Shown here: piece by piece, positions 52,613 to 64,000 of the stretch | Layout: each line of letters opens with the position of its first letter | How positions within the stretch are numbered: the stretch's first letter is position 1 | The notes under the pieces: model-generated | The model's input: the letters and a program-made list of their open reading frames with translations, nothing else | What the model was told of the DNA's origin: nothing | The model's database searches: none | Program-made: the position numbers and the translations under genes | Assembly (NCBI GenBank): GCA_033064195.1 | Contig: JARBJD010000022.1 | Span: forward strand, 186,001-250,000 | Origin: Blattamonas nauphoetae | Lineage: Eukaryota; Preaxostyla; Oxymonadida | Reading direction: 5' to 3' | DNA: 64,000 nucleotides

Positions 52613-54144
52613 ATGGCAACTTTATTTCTTCTCTTAATTGTGTCTGGACATCAAATCCCACCTTTACCTTACCTCCAAAATTCGGTTAATGAAGATTCCC
52701 TTCTCCAACTATTCGTTGTAACACGCCATGGGGCACGTGCACCTGGGCATGTTGTCCCGAACATTAAATGTAAATGGGATGTAGACGAAGACGAACTCAC
52801 TCGACAAGGAGAGGAAGAACATTTCAACTTGGGTCAATTTTTGCGCAAAAATTATTCAGAGTTCATTCCAACCACATTTGACACAAGAACCTTTTATTTC
52901 CACTCCACCTCGAATGCTAGAACACTTATGTCAGCTCATGCTGATGCTCAGGGTCTCTTTTACACAGATACACAAGCCTCAAAGCCGATTCGTGTTTGCA
53001 TTCTTTCGTCTCGTTCATTCCAAACAGGGCACTCCAATATTCTCGTTTAGCACGAATGAAGATTTCCTTCAAGGTAGAAAAACATGCAAATCGTATTTCT
53101 GACCACTTTTTTATACTTTTAGGGAGATTAAAAAGGAAATGGAAAAAGTTCTCTCCAGTTCTGAATGGAAACAGAAAGCCACAGAATCTTCCACACTACT
53201 CGCAGACCTAACAAAAGCGGGTGGTTTTGACTATCCTTTAACTCTTGAGAATATAAGCTGTATCATTGTTTGTTATCACGTGTTCCAGCGATTGGAGACC
53301 CGATCTTCTGTGCAAATCATGCAAAACGTACTGAATGTTTATTGAATACTGATCTTGATGCAAAAGCAATAGAATTGCATAAATGGACAGTCTGCACCTT
53401 TTTTGAGCTATCTCTCAAAGAATCAACAAGAATACAAACCAGGCCTCGACCGAGTTGCTAAGCTTAGAATATCGTCATTTATGAATGAAGTATGTTCCCA
53501 TAACTATCTTCATGTAAATTTCCATATTTAGATTCTTAATGTCACCGCGAACACCCTCAAGAAGAAGAAAACATTTTATCGCTTCTATTCTGCTCATGAC
53601 GGAAATCTTCTGTCTCTTCTCCAACTTTTCCGATTGGAATCACCTGGTCTAGTCCCCTTTGCGTCTGCATTCGTTTTTGAGTTGCATAAAACTAACGCCG
53701 CAGCAACTCGACCTTTCGCTGAAGCTGATGTTGGCTTCAAATTGAAGTACTTCCCGTACGACCAGTTAAACTTTGATGACGAATTGGCACGTGGGTCGTT
53801 TTATGATCGATCAGATGAAGTTAGCATGGCGTGGAATACTGAAAACGGAGACATCACAAAATCAGTCTGCAAAACGGATTATTGCACCATGGCCCAATTG
53901 AGGGCGTTTGTTTTTTCGGTTGAATTCATATTTCCTGTCTAGAATGGTATATACCAATGATGAATGGAAAAAGGAGTGTGGATTGATCAAGCCACCCAAA
54001 TCTTTGATTCCTGTTTGGTTAGTAATCCTAACCATTGTCCTATCGGTTCTTCTCATTGCTGTCACTGCCCTCTTGGTCATTGCCCTCATCAAAATCGCTC
54101 GCCGACCGAAATCCTCTCAATATGACTCACTGATCAATTCGTAA
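52613..54144 (+). CDS. Histidine acid phosphatase, membrane-anchored lysosomal type
   Basis: Type I membrane phosphatase related to lysosomal/prostatic acid phosphatase. ATG 52613 starts a signal peptide (MATLFLLLIVSG). Catalytic motif VVTRHGARAPG (about residues 35-45); the later SAHDGNLL supplies the HD proton donor. Several very short introns are needed: 36 nt (GTTTGC...AACAG, about 52995-53030), then GTAGAAA...TTTTAG (about 53076-53122), about 29 nt near 53265-53293, one near 53490-53531, and GTTTGT...GTCTAG before 53942. Removing them restores KPIRGTPIFSFSTNEDFLQ and DEWKKECG. The tail has a transmembrane helix (WLVILTIVLSVLLIAVTALL) and the cytosolic end RRPKSSQYDSLINS, carrying a YxxPhi signal (YDSL). 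One middle junction (53320-53410) is unresolved. Probably lysosomal or phagosomal hydrolase. Confidence 0.85.
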
Positions 54145-54488
54145 TGTTTTGATCTTGACTTCATTCAAATATGTTTGTCTTCTTTGGCGGTCTCATCGTG
54201 CCTCATTGCGGAGTTGTTCTTCTCGTCATATTTCCAAACGAACCTGGTTTCCCCTCAAAAGGAAGAGCTGGTTCAAACTTCATGAAATGTTGAATGTCCA
54301 ATGATTTAAATGAAAAAGGGATTGTGCAAGACCAAATGATTAATTCAAACAAGATTTACGTGCTGAACAAGCGTGGTGATGGCACCGTTTGGATTGGCGC
54401 TTGGTCGGATGTTTTGGAGAACCCCATCGGACATAATGAATAAAAGAGTGATTTTCGAGCCGTTAGATGGCATAAATGGCAGGATGGA
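54145..54488. other. Intergenic between convergent genes
   Basis: 3' ends of the acid phosphatase and DUS3 genes meet here. No frame worth reporting. Confidence 0.5.
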
Positions 54489-56569
54489 TCAATAAGCATT
54501 GGATTTGTGTTTGGGATGGAATTGGAAGCCATCTGGAACTTTTCCGAGGAACATCTCGGTGATTGAGATCCAGTCAGAAGCTTTATCGCTTGAGAGGAGG
54601 GTTTCAAGTTCATTCCGACCTGTATATCTCGGATAGCGAACGTTAAGTTGTTGGCGGTTCGAGGCAGAGAGTTCGAAGACTGGAGAGGTTACAACTTGAA
54701 AGGAGAAAAAAATAGAGTGAATAAAAACATGGCAAAAATATAGGCAATGATCTATGCGAATAGAATGAGAAAAATTGGTTTCTTTTTATGCATACAGTCT
54801 GGTCGGATTGCCTGTCCGTTCTGCCACTCTGCCAAAACACCACCCTCCACAAGTCCGACTGGAACATATCTGTAAAGGAAAGAAAGCCATTCTAGCAAGA
54901 ATTGCCGTGTTTTCTCCACGCCTTGACTGTCGCTTCCCCAATGCTCCATTCCATACTCTGAATATCTCCTAATAATTTCCAGACGTTCTGTAGCTGAAAT
55001 ATCCATATCTTTTCGAGCTTTAATCTCCGAGAAAATCCACGGTTTAGTCAGTGCGCCCCGAGCGACCATAATACTGTCACATACCGGATTCGTCCGGCCG
55101 AGCTCCGTCTCAATACCGTCCAATGCAGCAGCGGCGTCTCTCCAGTTGAATACATCCCCGTTTCCAAAGATTGACAATGGCGAATCATCGTGTTCGCCTG
55201 ATGTTGGTGGAGGCAGGAGGGAGGAGACGAGCCGGGAATCTCGATAGCATCTTCCAATGTATTCCCAATCTGCGAGCTTTGAGTATCGTTGTTGTTTCGT
55301 TCTGCCGTGGAGAACGAGAGCTTCGACACCCCATTCTCTCTTCAGGTGAGGAACATACTTGTGGGCGGTTATTTTATTATCTGAGACACCCATACGCATC
55401 TTCACAAGAAGTGGCACAGGTTGAACTCCCAGAGAATCGGAAACGGTCTTGATAGAGAGAGAGAAACCGCGCACGAGTTGTTCCAGTCGACGTGGCCTGT
55501 CCAGGAGGGCTGCACACATGCCCTGATTACAAAACTGATCAACAGGACAGGCAGAATTGAAATCGAAGAAGTCGACGCCAGGTTTGCATTCTTTAAGAAT
55601 CATCTCGACGGTTTGGCTCAGTTTATCGACGTGAGACGCTGCTACTTGAACACCAAAGCATGTTTCAGATGGATGTCGATGTAAAAGACTCAGTTCTGAG
55701 TTTGTCCCTTCACAGATCCGGCGAGCAAGGACCATTTCGGAGCAGGTCATGTCGACGCCGAACTCAACACAGATGCGACGAAATGGGAGGTTTCCGACGG
55801 TGGTTAGTGGTGCAAGATACAATTTATTGTGGAATTTTCCTGGTTTGCTTGTAGTGTCAGGTTCTTTTTCGGGATAGATGATTGAGGATTGATCTTCACA
55901 TTTGTCCTTCGAAAGGACAGTATCAATTGTATCATTTCCATCAGAATGTTCACGTTTCAGTGGCTGAATATCTGGGGTTGGTTGAACATCGGAAGTGTCT
56001 GGCTTCGATTTCTGGGGAGGATTTGGAGGGAAAAGGGTATTCATCTGTGGTACGATGATTGATTTGGAGAGATTGTAGTTGTATTTGTTTTTCCGAATTC
56101 TCTCTTTTAGTTCAAGAGAAAGGTCATTCTGCTCAGGGGGTGGGAATGCTTTCTCGTGATCAGTGAAGTGAGGGACCAAAGTCTTCTGTTCATTCCCAGC
56201 TTCGTCGACTACTGTCTCCTCAGAGACAGTTGTATGGGAAAGAAAGTGGATACATCTCACTCCATAAGGGCAACGGTATCCTTTCTGAGAAAAGAGACAA
56301 GGTGTTGTTTGTGCCTGATCGTTCTGACGAGTTTTAAGATATGCACTAATATCATGTGAGAGACGACATGTTTCTCTTTTGCATGTTTCACCCATGGCTA
56401 TGTAGTTGCACAGTTTCTCTTCTTTAGTTCGGTGGATGATGCTTGAATTTTTGGCTTCAAGTCGCTTCTGATATTGACTTTGGTCCTTCGGCATGTCACG
56501 GAGGGGTATTTTATCGGTATTATCAGGAAGTACGTATTGAGATTGAATTCGTAATTCGTCTTGTGACAT
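54489..56569 (-). CDS. DUS3L: tRNA-dihydrouridine(47) synthase, DUS3 family
   Basis: Flavoenzyme reducing uridine 47 in the variable loop of tRNAs. Two CCCH zinc-finger regions near residues 50-120 ([20 protein letters not shown] and [20 protein letters not shown]), then the TIM-barrel start [20 protein letters not shown]. The catalytic segment is [20 protein letters not shown], with the catalytic Cys present but Ala in place of the usual Gly before it. FMN/tRNA ligands: LLVKMRMGV and [17 protein letters not shown] 101-nt intron (54695-54795, GTATGC...TTCAAG) joins the barrel to the family's helical end ([20 protein letters not shown] ... [10 protein letters not shown]), with the stop at 54489. 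659 residues, matching human DUS3L (about 650). Confidence 0.92.
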
Positions 56570-56730
56570 TAGTGGCTGATCTGACTCACAAGAAAAATTG
56601 ATCAGTTCGCAAATCCATCAAGAATGTGACATCATTCTGGATTATCACCTTCTCCACATAAAGCAAAAGTCAGATATGTGAAGAAACAAGAGAATTTGAA
56701 ATGATGAGAATAAAATGTCGTCAGAGTTTG

Positions 56731-57399
56731 TTAAATTGGCTTTGGGTAAAAATCGCGATCTTTAAAGATGTTTGGAACAACTTGGCCATCAGGATCCAGG
56801 AATAAACAAGCAAGATAGCCAAGAGCAGCGATTCCAATTGTGAGCCCAAGAAACTCTGTTGATTTTTTGAGAATTTGAATAGTCTTGGAGGTAGTTGATT
56901 GTTTTGGGGAATCATTGTTGGAGAGGGGTGATTTTTGAACGGGTGAAGCTGATTGCAGTGATTGTGTGCTTCGAGAGAGGAGACGTTGTGAATTTGACAA
57001 ATGGAGGCTCATGCTTCTTGATAATTCTCCCTTAAGATACTCCCCTTGTCCATCTGTAGATGATGGAGTTGGTGTTTTGATTGTAAGGAGAGCTTCTGAC
57101 GAAAATTTGTGATGATTGCGTTGAGGGGTTCTTCTGATGGTTTGTTTATCTTGGGGGGAATTCAAGACGGAAGAAAGGGAAGATGAAAGAGAATTTTCTG
57201 GATTTTCCTCGGAAGAAAAGGTGTTCATGTTGATTGAACCACCGTTATGTTGATCTGACCCGTAAGTACGTGTCGAGCTTTCTATGGATTTGTGAAGTGC
57301 TAATATAATCATCAGATAAGACATAAATTTACATTTTGAATGATTTTTACCACAGGGAACAAGTTTTCTCTTAAATACATCACAAAAAATGCGATTCAT
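56731..57399 (-). CDS. Hypothetical Ser-rich protein with one C-terminal membrane segment
   Basis: ATG 57399 and stop at 56731. A 51-nt in-frame segment (GTAAAAATC...ATTAG, about 57299-57349) looks like an intron; with or without it the frame is open, giving about 205 or 222 residues. Most is polar, Ser/Asn/Gln-rich and probably disordered. Near the end a membrane helix (FLGLTIGIAALGYLACLFL) is followed by about 26 residues, so it could be a tail-anchored-type protein. Family not recognised. Confidence 0.55.
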   Translation of the reverse strand: MNRIFCDVFKRKLVPCGKNHSKCKFMSYLMIILALHKSIESSTRTYGSDQHNGGSINMNTFSSEENPENSLSSSLSSVLNSPQDKQTIRRTPQRNHHKFSSEALLTIKTPTPSSTDGQGEYLKGELSRSMSLHLSNSQRLLSRSTQSLQSASPVQKSPLSNNDSPKQSTTSKTIQILKKSTEFLGLTIGIAALGYLACLFLDPDGQVVPNIFKDRDFYPKPI

Positions 57400-57429
57400 T
57401 GATTCAGGCCTACATTCAAAATGGAGATT

Positions 57430-57660
57430 TCACCAGGGAAGAACGATGAGAAGAACAGCAATGACAATCAGATTCAGTGCTTTTGACGCATGATTTGCAA
57501 CTGTTTGGTGTTTTTCTCGGAAGGCTTCTTGTCTGTACCATGTCGATGAAAAATGGAGAAGCAAAGCGAAATAAATAATTTCAATCAATAACTTGTTCGA
57601 TATATCAGCGTCTATCTCATTTGCCGTTCTGATAGAAGCGATATGATGTCTTCGAACGAA
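57430..57660 (-). CDS. Possible CD225/dispanin-like small membrane protein
   Basis: Open frame ending PW-stop at 57430. Two hydrophobic segments (IEIIYFALLLHFSS and ALNLIVIAVLLIVL) flank YRQEAFREKHQTVANHASKA. The spacing of aromatic, Ala and Ser-Lys-Ala positions resembles the loop and second helix of CD225/dispanin proteins. The frame has no ATG, and an acceptor-like CCCATTTTTCAG sits just upstream (about 57661-57672), so a 5' exon would be needed; that would overlap the divergent lipid-transfer gene. Weak call. Confidence 0.35.
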   Translation of the reverse strand, partial: FVRRHHIASIRTANEIDADISNKLLIEIIYFALLLHFSSTWYRQEAFREKHQTVANHASKALNLIVIAVLLIVLPW

Positions 57661-57674
57661 AGTCGTTCTGAAAA

Positions 57675-60600
57675 ATGGGTCAAGCAATGACTCTCGTTAC
57701 TCTATTGCTCACGATCTTTGTCTTTATTGCACTGTACTGGATCGTATATGCCCTCGCAAATGAGATCCCGTATGCCAGTTTAATTTCCTCATTAACATGA
57801 ATTCTCACTTCACTTTCTATCTCTATCCAGTCATTACATAGTGCAAGTATTCCTTCGTTCACTTAAAGAACACAGCAAGACAATGACACTACAATTTAAG
57901 AACCTTACATTTTCACGAATTGAAGGACTTAAAGTCGAATTTGACGTGTGCATTCACATCTCATTTCCGAAAGCTTTTCTCGCTATACATCCACTATTCA
58001 TTCCCTTCAATTATAGGTTGAAGATATTCGGACCAAAATTACGGTTGATACAGTCACACTTCCGTTTTCGACCAAAGAAGTCCTCGTCATGATTCTGTCC
58101 CAACTCCTTGGAAGAAAACTTAAAATTGATCCAAATATATTCATCATCAATCCTCGCATTTCTATCTCCAAGATTGATCAATCAGACCTCGAAGAAACAG
58201 AAAGTTTTGACAAATCCGACTCGTCACCGATCACGGAATCATTGACAGAACAACCACCTGTCACCATCTCAACATATCTCACCCAAACTTTTGTGACTCC
58301 AATTGCCCGCAAACTTGGCGCAGTAATCTTTCCAGAAATCGTGAGCGATACCCCTGGGTCTCTTGCGACTGTCCTCATGAACTCCTTCTCGTACCATATC
58401 ACCAAGCCAGAAATTGTTATTGTGGATGAAACACAAAACACACGTGATTGTCTCGCATTTACAAGCTCAGAGTTGTTCATTGGCCTCCAAAAACTCAACC
58501 AGAAAGAACGAAGCTCATTACTTGTCAGTTCGGGAAGTGTATTTGAAGACTCGGAATTCTCTCATCAAGCGATGATCCAAACACAGAATGCACTTGTCCG
58601 AGTTGGCTTTGAACAACAAATTGGAAAGAAACTTCGAACATCGTTCTTCACATTTTCTTCTCACAAAGATGTACAGTCGTCAATTGATCTCAGCCTCCTG
58701 TATAAACTGAAGTCATCATCTACGATCAATGAAGATAAAGTTGACAGCGGAGAGCCTGTTCAATCTGACCAGTCTTTCGATGACCAATTCGTTCAGACTC
58801 AAAACAAAGACAAATATGAAGACAAATTGGGTTTTTCAGTTGCCCTTTGCGAGGGTCAACTGCATCACATTGTTGGAACCTTCGAAACACAGCAATCATC
58901 GGTTAAATCATTATCCACTTTCGGAACTCATTCTATTACGTCTGGGTCGATTTGGGGACAGGAAGAGCGAATCAACAATAGAGTCATTGTGAAAGAATCC
59001 ACCAAGCAGCTTTCACAAAACGATGATGACCCGAAAGATGAATCTGAATCAGAATCAGACAGCAATTCAGAAGACCTTGACGAGCCTCATCAAACAGAAA
59101 TTCGAGCTCCAACAGTCTTTGACTATTGTTCTTCAACTAAACCAAGTTTTTTGATTGGTCATCTTGGCTTCTCGATTCTCCATCCTCAACACAACAGAAA
59201 CTCGCACACTGTCCAATCGGACTCTGATCAAACTCTCCTGGACGAAATTGCTGTCGAAGAAGGTCGAACTCCCTCAGATTTGAGCAAACATCAGGGCACA
59301 TCAACGAATGCTAAGTCTATCTTGCACATCCACGCTATTGTGGACCACTTTGCATTCTTCCCGAACGGACTGCAATCAAATGCGCTTCAAACTTCTATTC
59401 AATCAAAAGTCAGAGATGCACCTAACTGCGCGTCTATCATTACCAACAACCCAAATACCATCCAACCACCATTTGTCGATCCATTTTCTCTCACAGTAGA
59501 TACTTGCACGAATCCTGAACACTCAGACAATATCCATCAATCATTCAATACAGAAACTATATCGGACTTGAATATTCTCTTTAATACTCTTGAATCAGAC
59601 CAATTCTCGGAAAGCATCGTAGCTATCGAGAAAATTCAAATCAGAGCGTCATCATGGATTTCATCTCAGATCAACGACCCTCAGCCTTTCTCGAACACAT
59701 TTTCTTTGGCATTGTCGACATCTCCTCTCTACATTGGAATTAATACGGCTGACATCATCAATCCACAATTCACCAATACCCTTGATGGCCTAACCTCGAT
59801 ACTCGCCATGTCTTCACCTTCCTTGAATATGTATCGTCTGTCATCGTGTCATATTGCAATTCAATCTATTCAACTCAGAATTCACGACGAAAATCAAACA
59901 ATCAAATTCACCATCGAACACGTCGACATCGAAATTACTTCTGGAAACGCCAAAGATATTTTGGATGCTGAAACTCTGATTGAAACACGGGATCGTCTTG
60001 TACACGATTTTGTGTCACAAACAGTGACGCCTTCTAAGGCTCACAACATCTCATTAGACGGCATTTATGCCCGACATTTAGCTTTCTCAACCGGACAAAT
60101 AGATTTATTCATTCATCGTACAGTACCTGCTAGCTCCTCTGTTCAATTATTATCAACACCATCTTTGTTTCTTGCCTCATTCACATCAACACCGTCAAAC
60201 CTCGCTTCAACCCATCAAAGCATTCCCCATCAATCCCTACTGCCATTCCTTCCCATTTCCTCTCACGCTGAACACTCATTTTTCCTTTCACAGGTTGTAA
60301 GCAAAATCACTGTTTCTGACAGTCTTGCGTTGACAGGGTCGTTTTATGACTTTCTTTCGATCCTTAGCGTTTCTCAAAAAATGGTTTCGTTCATTGATAC
60401 CCTTTCCACTCCCAACACAACACGAAAATCTTCTGTTATCACATCGCACTCACTGATGTTAAATCTTCCTCGCCTCTCCTTCTCCCTATTGCCCTCAAAC
60501 ACCGAAAATCCCCTCCACGGCCAAGTTCAATTCACATCAAAAGATGTGAGCTTGGAAATCTCTCTTCTTCCCGTTCTTCGATTAGAAGGAAAAACACCTT

Positions 60601-63600
60601 CTCACTCCCCCATGCAGGTCGCAGCAATCTCAAACGAACACTCTCTCAGCTCTGTGTCGATTTCATTCAAGAGTGGCTTCAAAATGACCAATGAAGCCAA
60701 CGAAAGCCTTCTTGAGATTGATTCTCTCAACATCAAACGAACAAAAGTCGTTCGTTCAGAAAGTGGGATTCTGAGGCAAAAAGCAGCGACAACCCACATT
60801 CCCATTGATTTGAACATTCAACAAGGAATCATTGTCACGCTCGGTGACCTTGCTCTTCTGCTCAAGAAAGACTCGCTTCAGACTTTGATCAACGCCATCA
60901 CGGAAAGCGTGAACTCGACACAGTTTGAAGCACCAACACACTCTGTCTTCAACGAGACAATCACACTCAACACGAAGGAATTGGCGTTTTCGATGGAAAC
61001 GCCAACAAATGAAGAGCTGACAGTTCTCTCTGATAGCTTCTCCATCCAGGTTGACCCACAAAACGTCATTAAAACCGTTCCTGCAATCTCTCTGACGAAC
61101 ATGTCAGTGACCTTCTGCGAGAAGTTGATCATGAGAGGACAGAGCTTGAAAATCAACACTCAATCAACCACCTTCTCCCCACCAACAGCTACGCAGGGCA
61201 AGAATGCCCATCCTCTCTTCCTGACTGTCCCGTCAGCGTTGTCGGAATTCTTCGACAGATCTCCCCCGCAGACTTTCCACGTTCCACCATTCATTTCTCT
61301 CTCGTCGACTCCAACAGTTGTCGAATGGAAAGAATTTGTCGTTGAGAATCCAACTCAGCAGCCAGTCAAATCGAAACAGAAACCTGTGAAAGCAACAAAG
61401 TCTCCAAAGAAGAGCCCGAAGAAGAAACCTCTCTCGGAAGAAAAGGAGAAAGTTGACGAACCAAGCGAGAAACAAGAACCAGTGACCGAAGAGTCAATTG
61501 AAGACTATCTGGACATCCGAACATTGAAGAAGGATGAAGCAGAACGTCTTCTCTCGAAGCTTCCTGTCACATTCTCTCATAGCTACATCGCATCATCCGT
61601 CAACGCTCGATCGTCCACAGCAACATCGACTCCCCAAATCACTCGAGCTGTTCACGTGACAGATAAACCTCATCTTCTGCCCGGATTGAGTGTGAATCTG
61701 TTCAATGTCCATTCACAAAAGTTCAAAATCGTTCTTGTCACCCCACAAACCAAACTGGATACCGATGAGCTCGACACAACCTTCTATACTTCACTCGCAA
61801 AACGAGAGTTCGAAGAATCATATGGTCCTGCATCCTTCCCCAGACTTCTCTCAGTCCCACAATTGCGCGGGATTGGTGATGACGACCAAGTTGATGAAAA
61901 CTCAACCCAGAAGCTCCAACTACCATCGTTCGATTTGGAAGATGTTGAAAACGTGTCAGACGATGAGAACCAGGAAGAAATGGACGATGATGTCGAGGCA
62001 CAACTTCAAAATCTGATGAAACTCTCAGCAACTTTGAAAGGATCGCAAAAGGGGATTTCTGAAGAGGTGAGCATGAAACTGTCTCAACTCCGAAAATTGA
62101 GACAACTCTCAAAAGAACGAAGAGCAGAGAGAACTCGCCATTCAATCCAAGTTCGAGAAGAACACTCTCGAATCACGTCCGAACAACAAACGGAAATCTC
62201 GGCATTCAGAGAACGAGAACAAACCGCTCTCCAGAAACTCACTGCCGATGCTGAGCGATTACGGCAACGGGAACTCCTTCGCCAGAAGAGCATCTCTCGA
62301 GAAAGGGAAACCATCGCAATCACTCAAAAACTGGCGCAGCTTCGCGAGTCCAGACAGATTGGAGATGGCGCAACAGCAGGTGTCCCAGAATTTGAAACTG
62401 AGCGCCAACAACTCTCTGACAAGTTCGGAATTGAGTGGACGATCCCAACAACACAGCAGCCAGTCGTGATTCCTACCGAATGGAAGGCGATCGATGACTG
62501 CAATGCTTTTGTCTCCTCCCTCGGAGCAAGTTCGATTGTGGAGCCAGACGCTCTGACAGTTACACTCAACCAAGTTGAACTCTTCCTCCCGTCAGAAGCT
62601 CAGGACGAGCTTGTCTCTCAACCTGTCGTCATCGAAGGATCGGACAAGGTTGTCGGGCCGGTCAGATTTTTGGAGCAGGAGCCGTCGTTCCAGTCACGCG
62701 TTGAGAATTTTGCTGACTACCTAATCGAGTTGAAAATCAAGATGAACACCATCTCTGCGCAAACATCCAAAACACAGATTCGGTCACCGAAGAACACAAC
62801 ATTCCTTCATCCAATCATCATCAAATCGACAAACTCATCGATCACTCTTCTCGGTGGTCAGTTCCAACAAACTCTTCTTCAGAGCAGAGCAGCTCGCCTC
62901 GCCACTCTCACCTTGGCTGACTATGTTCTCAAGAAGAAATCCAAACATCGGGCCGAAAATGAAGTGAAGCTTTTCACGTTCATCGAGAACACAATTTCCA
63001 CAAAACAGGAAGAATTTATCGGGCATCCGATAGCTCGTGTTGGTGCTGAGGAGTTCGGGTTTGTTCTCAACAACCCAACTGTGTCTTCTGCCACCACTTG
63101 TCAGACAGGGGAAGTATCCGTCACTGGTGTATCGCTTGATTCATCGACAATATCGTTAACCACACTGTTTGCTGCAAGCAATCTCAATGTTGACTTCTCT
63201 ATCGTCCAGAATCCACAAGATGATTCGGGTCTTTTAGTTGATTCTTTGTCGATCAAAGGAGATCTCCCCGTCCTATCATTCTCTGAAGAGTCGTACGCCC
63301 AAATTCTGCTCATCAGTCAACTCTCAACCAACCTCGCAAAGCGGTACGGACTATCAGCATTTGTTTTGGGCTCAGCCACTCGATCGTTCCGGTTCTCACC
63401 GAAAAATGTTCAGGTTTCAGTGACAAACTCGGCACTCTTCTTGGCAGCTGGTCGATCTCGCCATAATATCTCGTCTCGACACATCTACACGATTGACAAG
63501 TCAAACATCATCATCCATCCATCTGCCCTTCTCTTCTCCTTAAAATCACTCCGATTCACAAAATCAGAGACCACTTTTTCACTCCATTCCACCCAAATCT

Positions 63601-64000
63601 CCCTCAACATCACCGAAAAGGATCCCGAAGTGGCTCTTCTTGAATACATCAACTCCACAAACGCATCAGTCGTGTCTCTATACAGCTCTCGTGTGGCTAT
63701 CCCCACACTCCACGTCGATAGAACAGGTTCAAGCAAGTATCGGATCAGACTGGACTCGAACGAGAACTCCTCACCAGCGAATCCATTCTTCTCTCTATCG
63801 GTGAACATGATCTCGTTCATCCTCCACACCATCTCAGACCATCTCAATGCTGTCCAAACTACGAAGAAATTCACACAATTCCTCAAAACCACGTCCTGCC
63901 AAGAGTTCGCAGACGACATGAGTCTCTCTCTTCAAGTACCAAATCTCGATGGAACAATCGTGTCGTCTGAAGCCTTCCTCACCAGAGACAACCGCACCGA
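57675..64000 (+). CDS. Giant bridge-like lipid-transfer protein (repeating beta-groove superfamily), N-terminal 2064 codons
   Basis: Runs off the right edge. Exons 57675-57769, 57831-57945 and 58017-end, with introns of 61 nt (GTATGCC...TCCAG) and 71 nt (GTGTGC...TATAG), keep one frame with no stop for nearly 6 kb. An N-terminal transmembrane anchor (LVTLLLTIFVFIALYWIVYA) is followed at once by beta-strand-rich text (TMTLQFKNLTFSRIEGLKVE; ITVDTVTLPF), as in the BLTP1/BLTP2 (Tweek/Csf1, Hobbit/FMP27/SABRE) proteins, which span membrane contact sites and carry lipids along a hydrophobic groove. Long beta-rich repeats and VPS13-like strand-helix pieces (LSFSEESYAQILLISQL) recur. A basic/acidic tract and a coiled coil (61.4-62.4 kb) interrupt. 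The exact BLTP subfamily is undecided. Confidence 0.6.

Noticed and set aside
57680-57862. 60-codon minus-strand ORF over the start of the lipid-transfer gene
   Set aside because: It overlaps the membrane anchor exon and first intron of the better supported plus-strand gene.

Overview
The window is nuclear DNA of a unicellular eukaryote. Genes are packed tightly on both strands. Most are split by very short introns, about 29-100 nt, starting GTTTG, GTATGC or GTGTG and ending in AG; I could place many of them by keeping frame across known domains. The gene set (IP3-receptor channel, PP2A B'' subunit, ASCC1, DUS3, EEF1A methyltransferase, homeodomain factor, importin-alpha-like proteins, lysosomal-type acid phosphatase, bridge-like lipid-transfer protein) is plainly eukaryotic. 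Short introns, compact spacing and divergent families would fit a free-living or gut protist such as an oxymonad (Preaxostyla), but that placement is inference only.

Left part (1-27.3 kb). An IP3-receptor gene runs off the left edge (minus strand). It is followed by a multi-pass membrane protein, an unknown acidic protein, EEF1AKMT1/Efm5, a ubiquitin-like/SR-rich protein, ASCC1 and a small unknown gene, all on the minus strand. Then come a PP2A B'' subunit (plus), an AIG1/GIMAP-like GTPase and a homeodomain protein (both minus), and an importin-alpha-like gene (plus).

Middle (27.7-51.3 kb). An uninterrupted 2838-codon ORF of unknown function is followed by the most striking structure: two almost identical 2.7-kb arms in inverted orientation (36436-39160 and 48541-51264) around a 9.4-kb loop. 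Each arm carries the same divergent gene pair. The arms differ, as far as I can see, only in two homopolymer lengths, and one of these breaks the N-terminal frame of one gene copy. The loop holds a roughly 1800-residue P-loop NTPase resembling the RHS/Crinkler-type family, with an unusual repeat domain placed between its Walker A and Walker B regions, and a second importin-alpha-like gene.

Right part (51.4-64 kb). A small armadillo-like gene, a tRNA gene resembling tRNA-Ile(UAU) with an enlarged anticodon loop, a membrane-anchored histidine acid phosphatase, tRNA-dihydrouridine synthase 3, two small membrane-protein ORFs, and the first 2064 codons of a giant bridge-like lipid-transfer protein that runs off the right edge. 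The genes look like ordinary housekeeping, signalling and trafficking functions. No operon-like organisation, CRISPR, or recognisable virus-derived element was seen.
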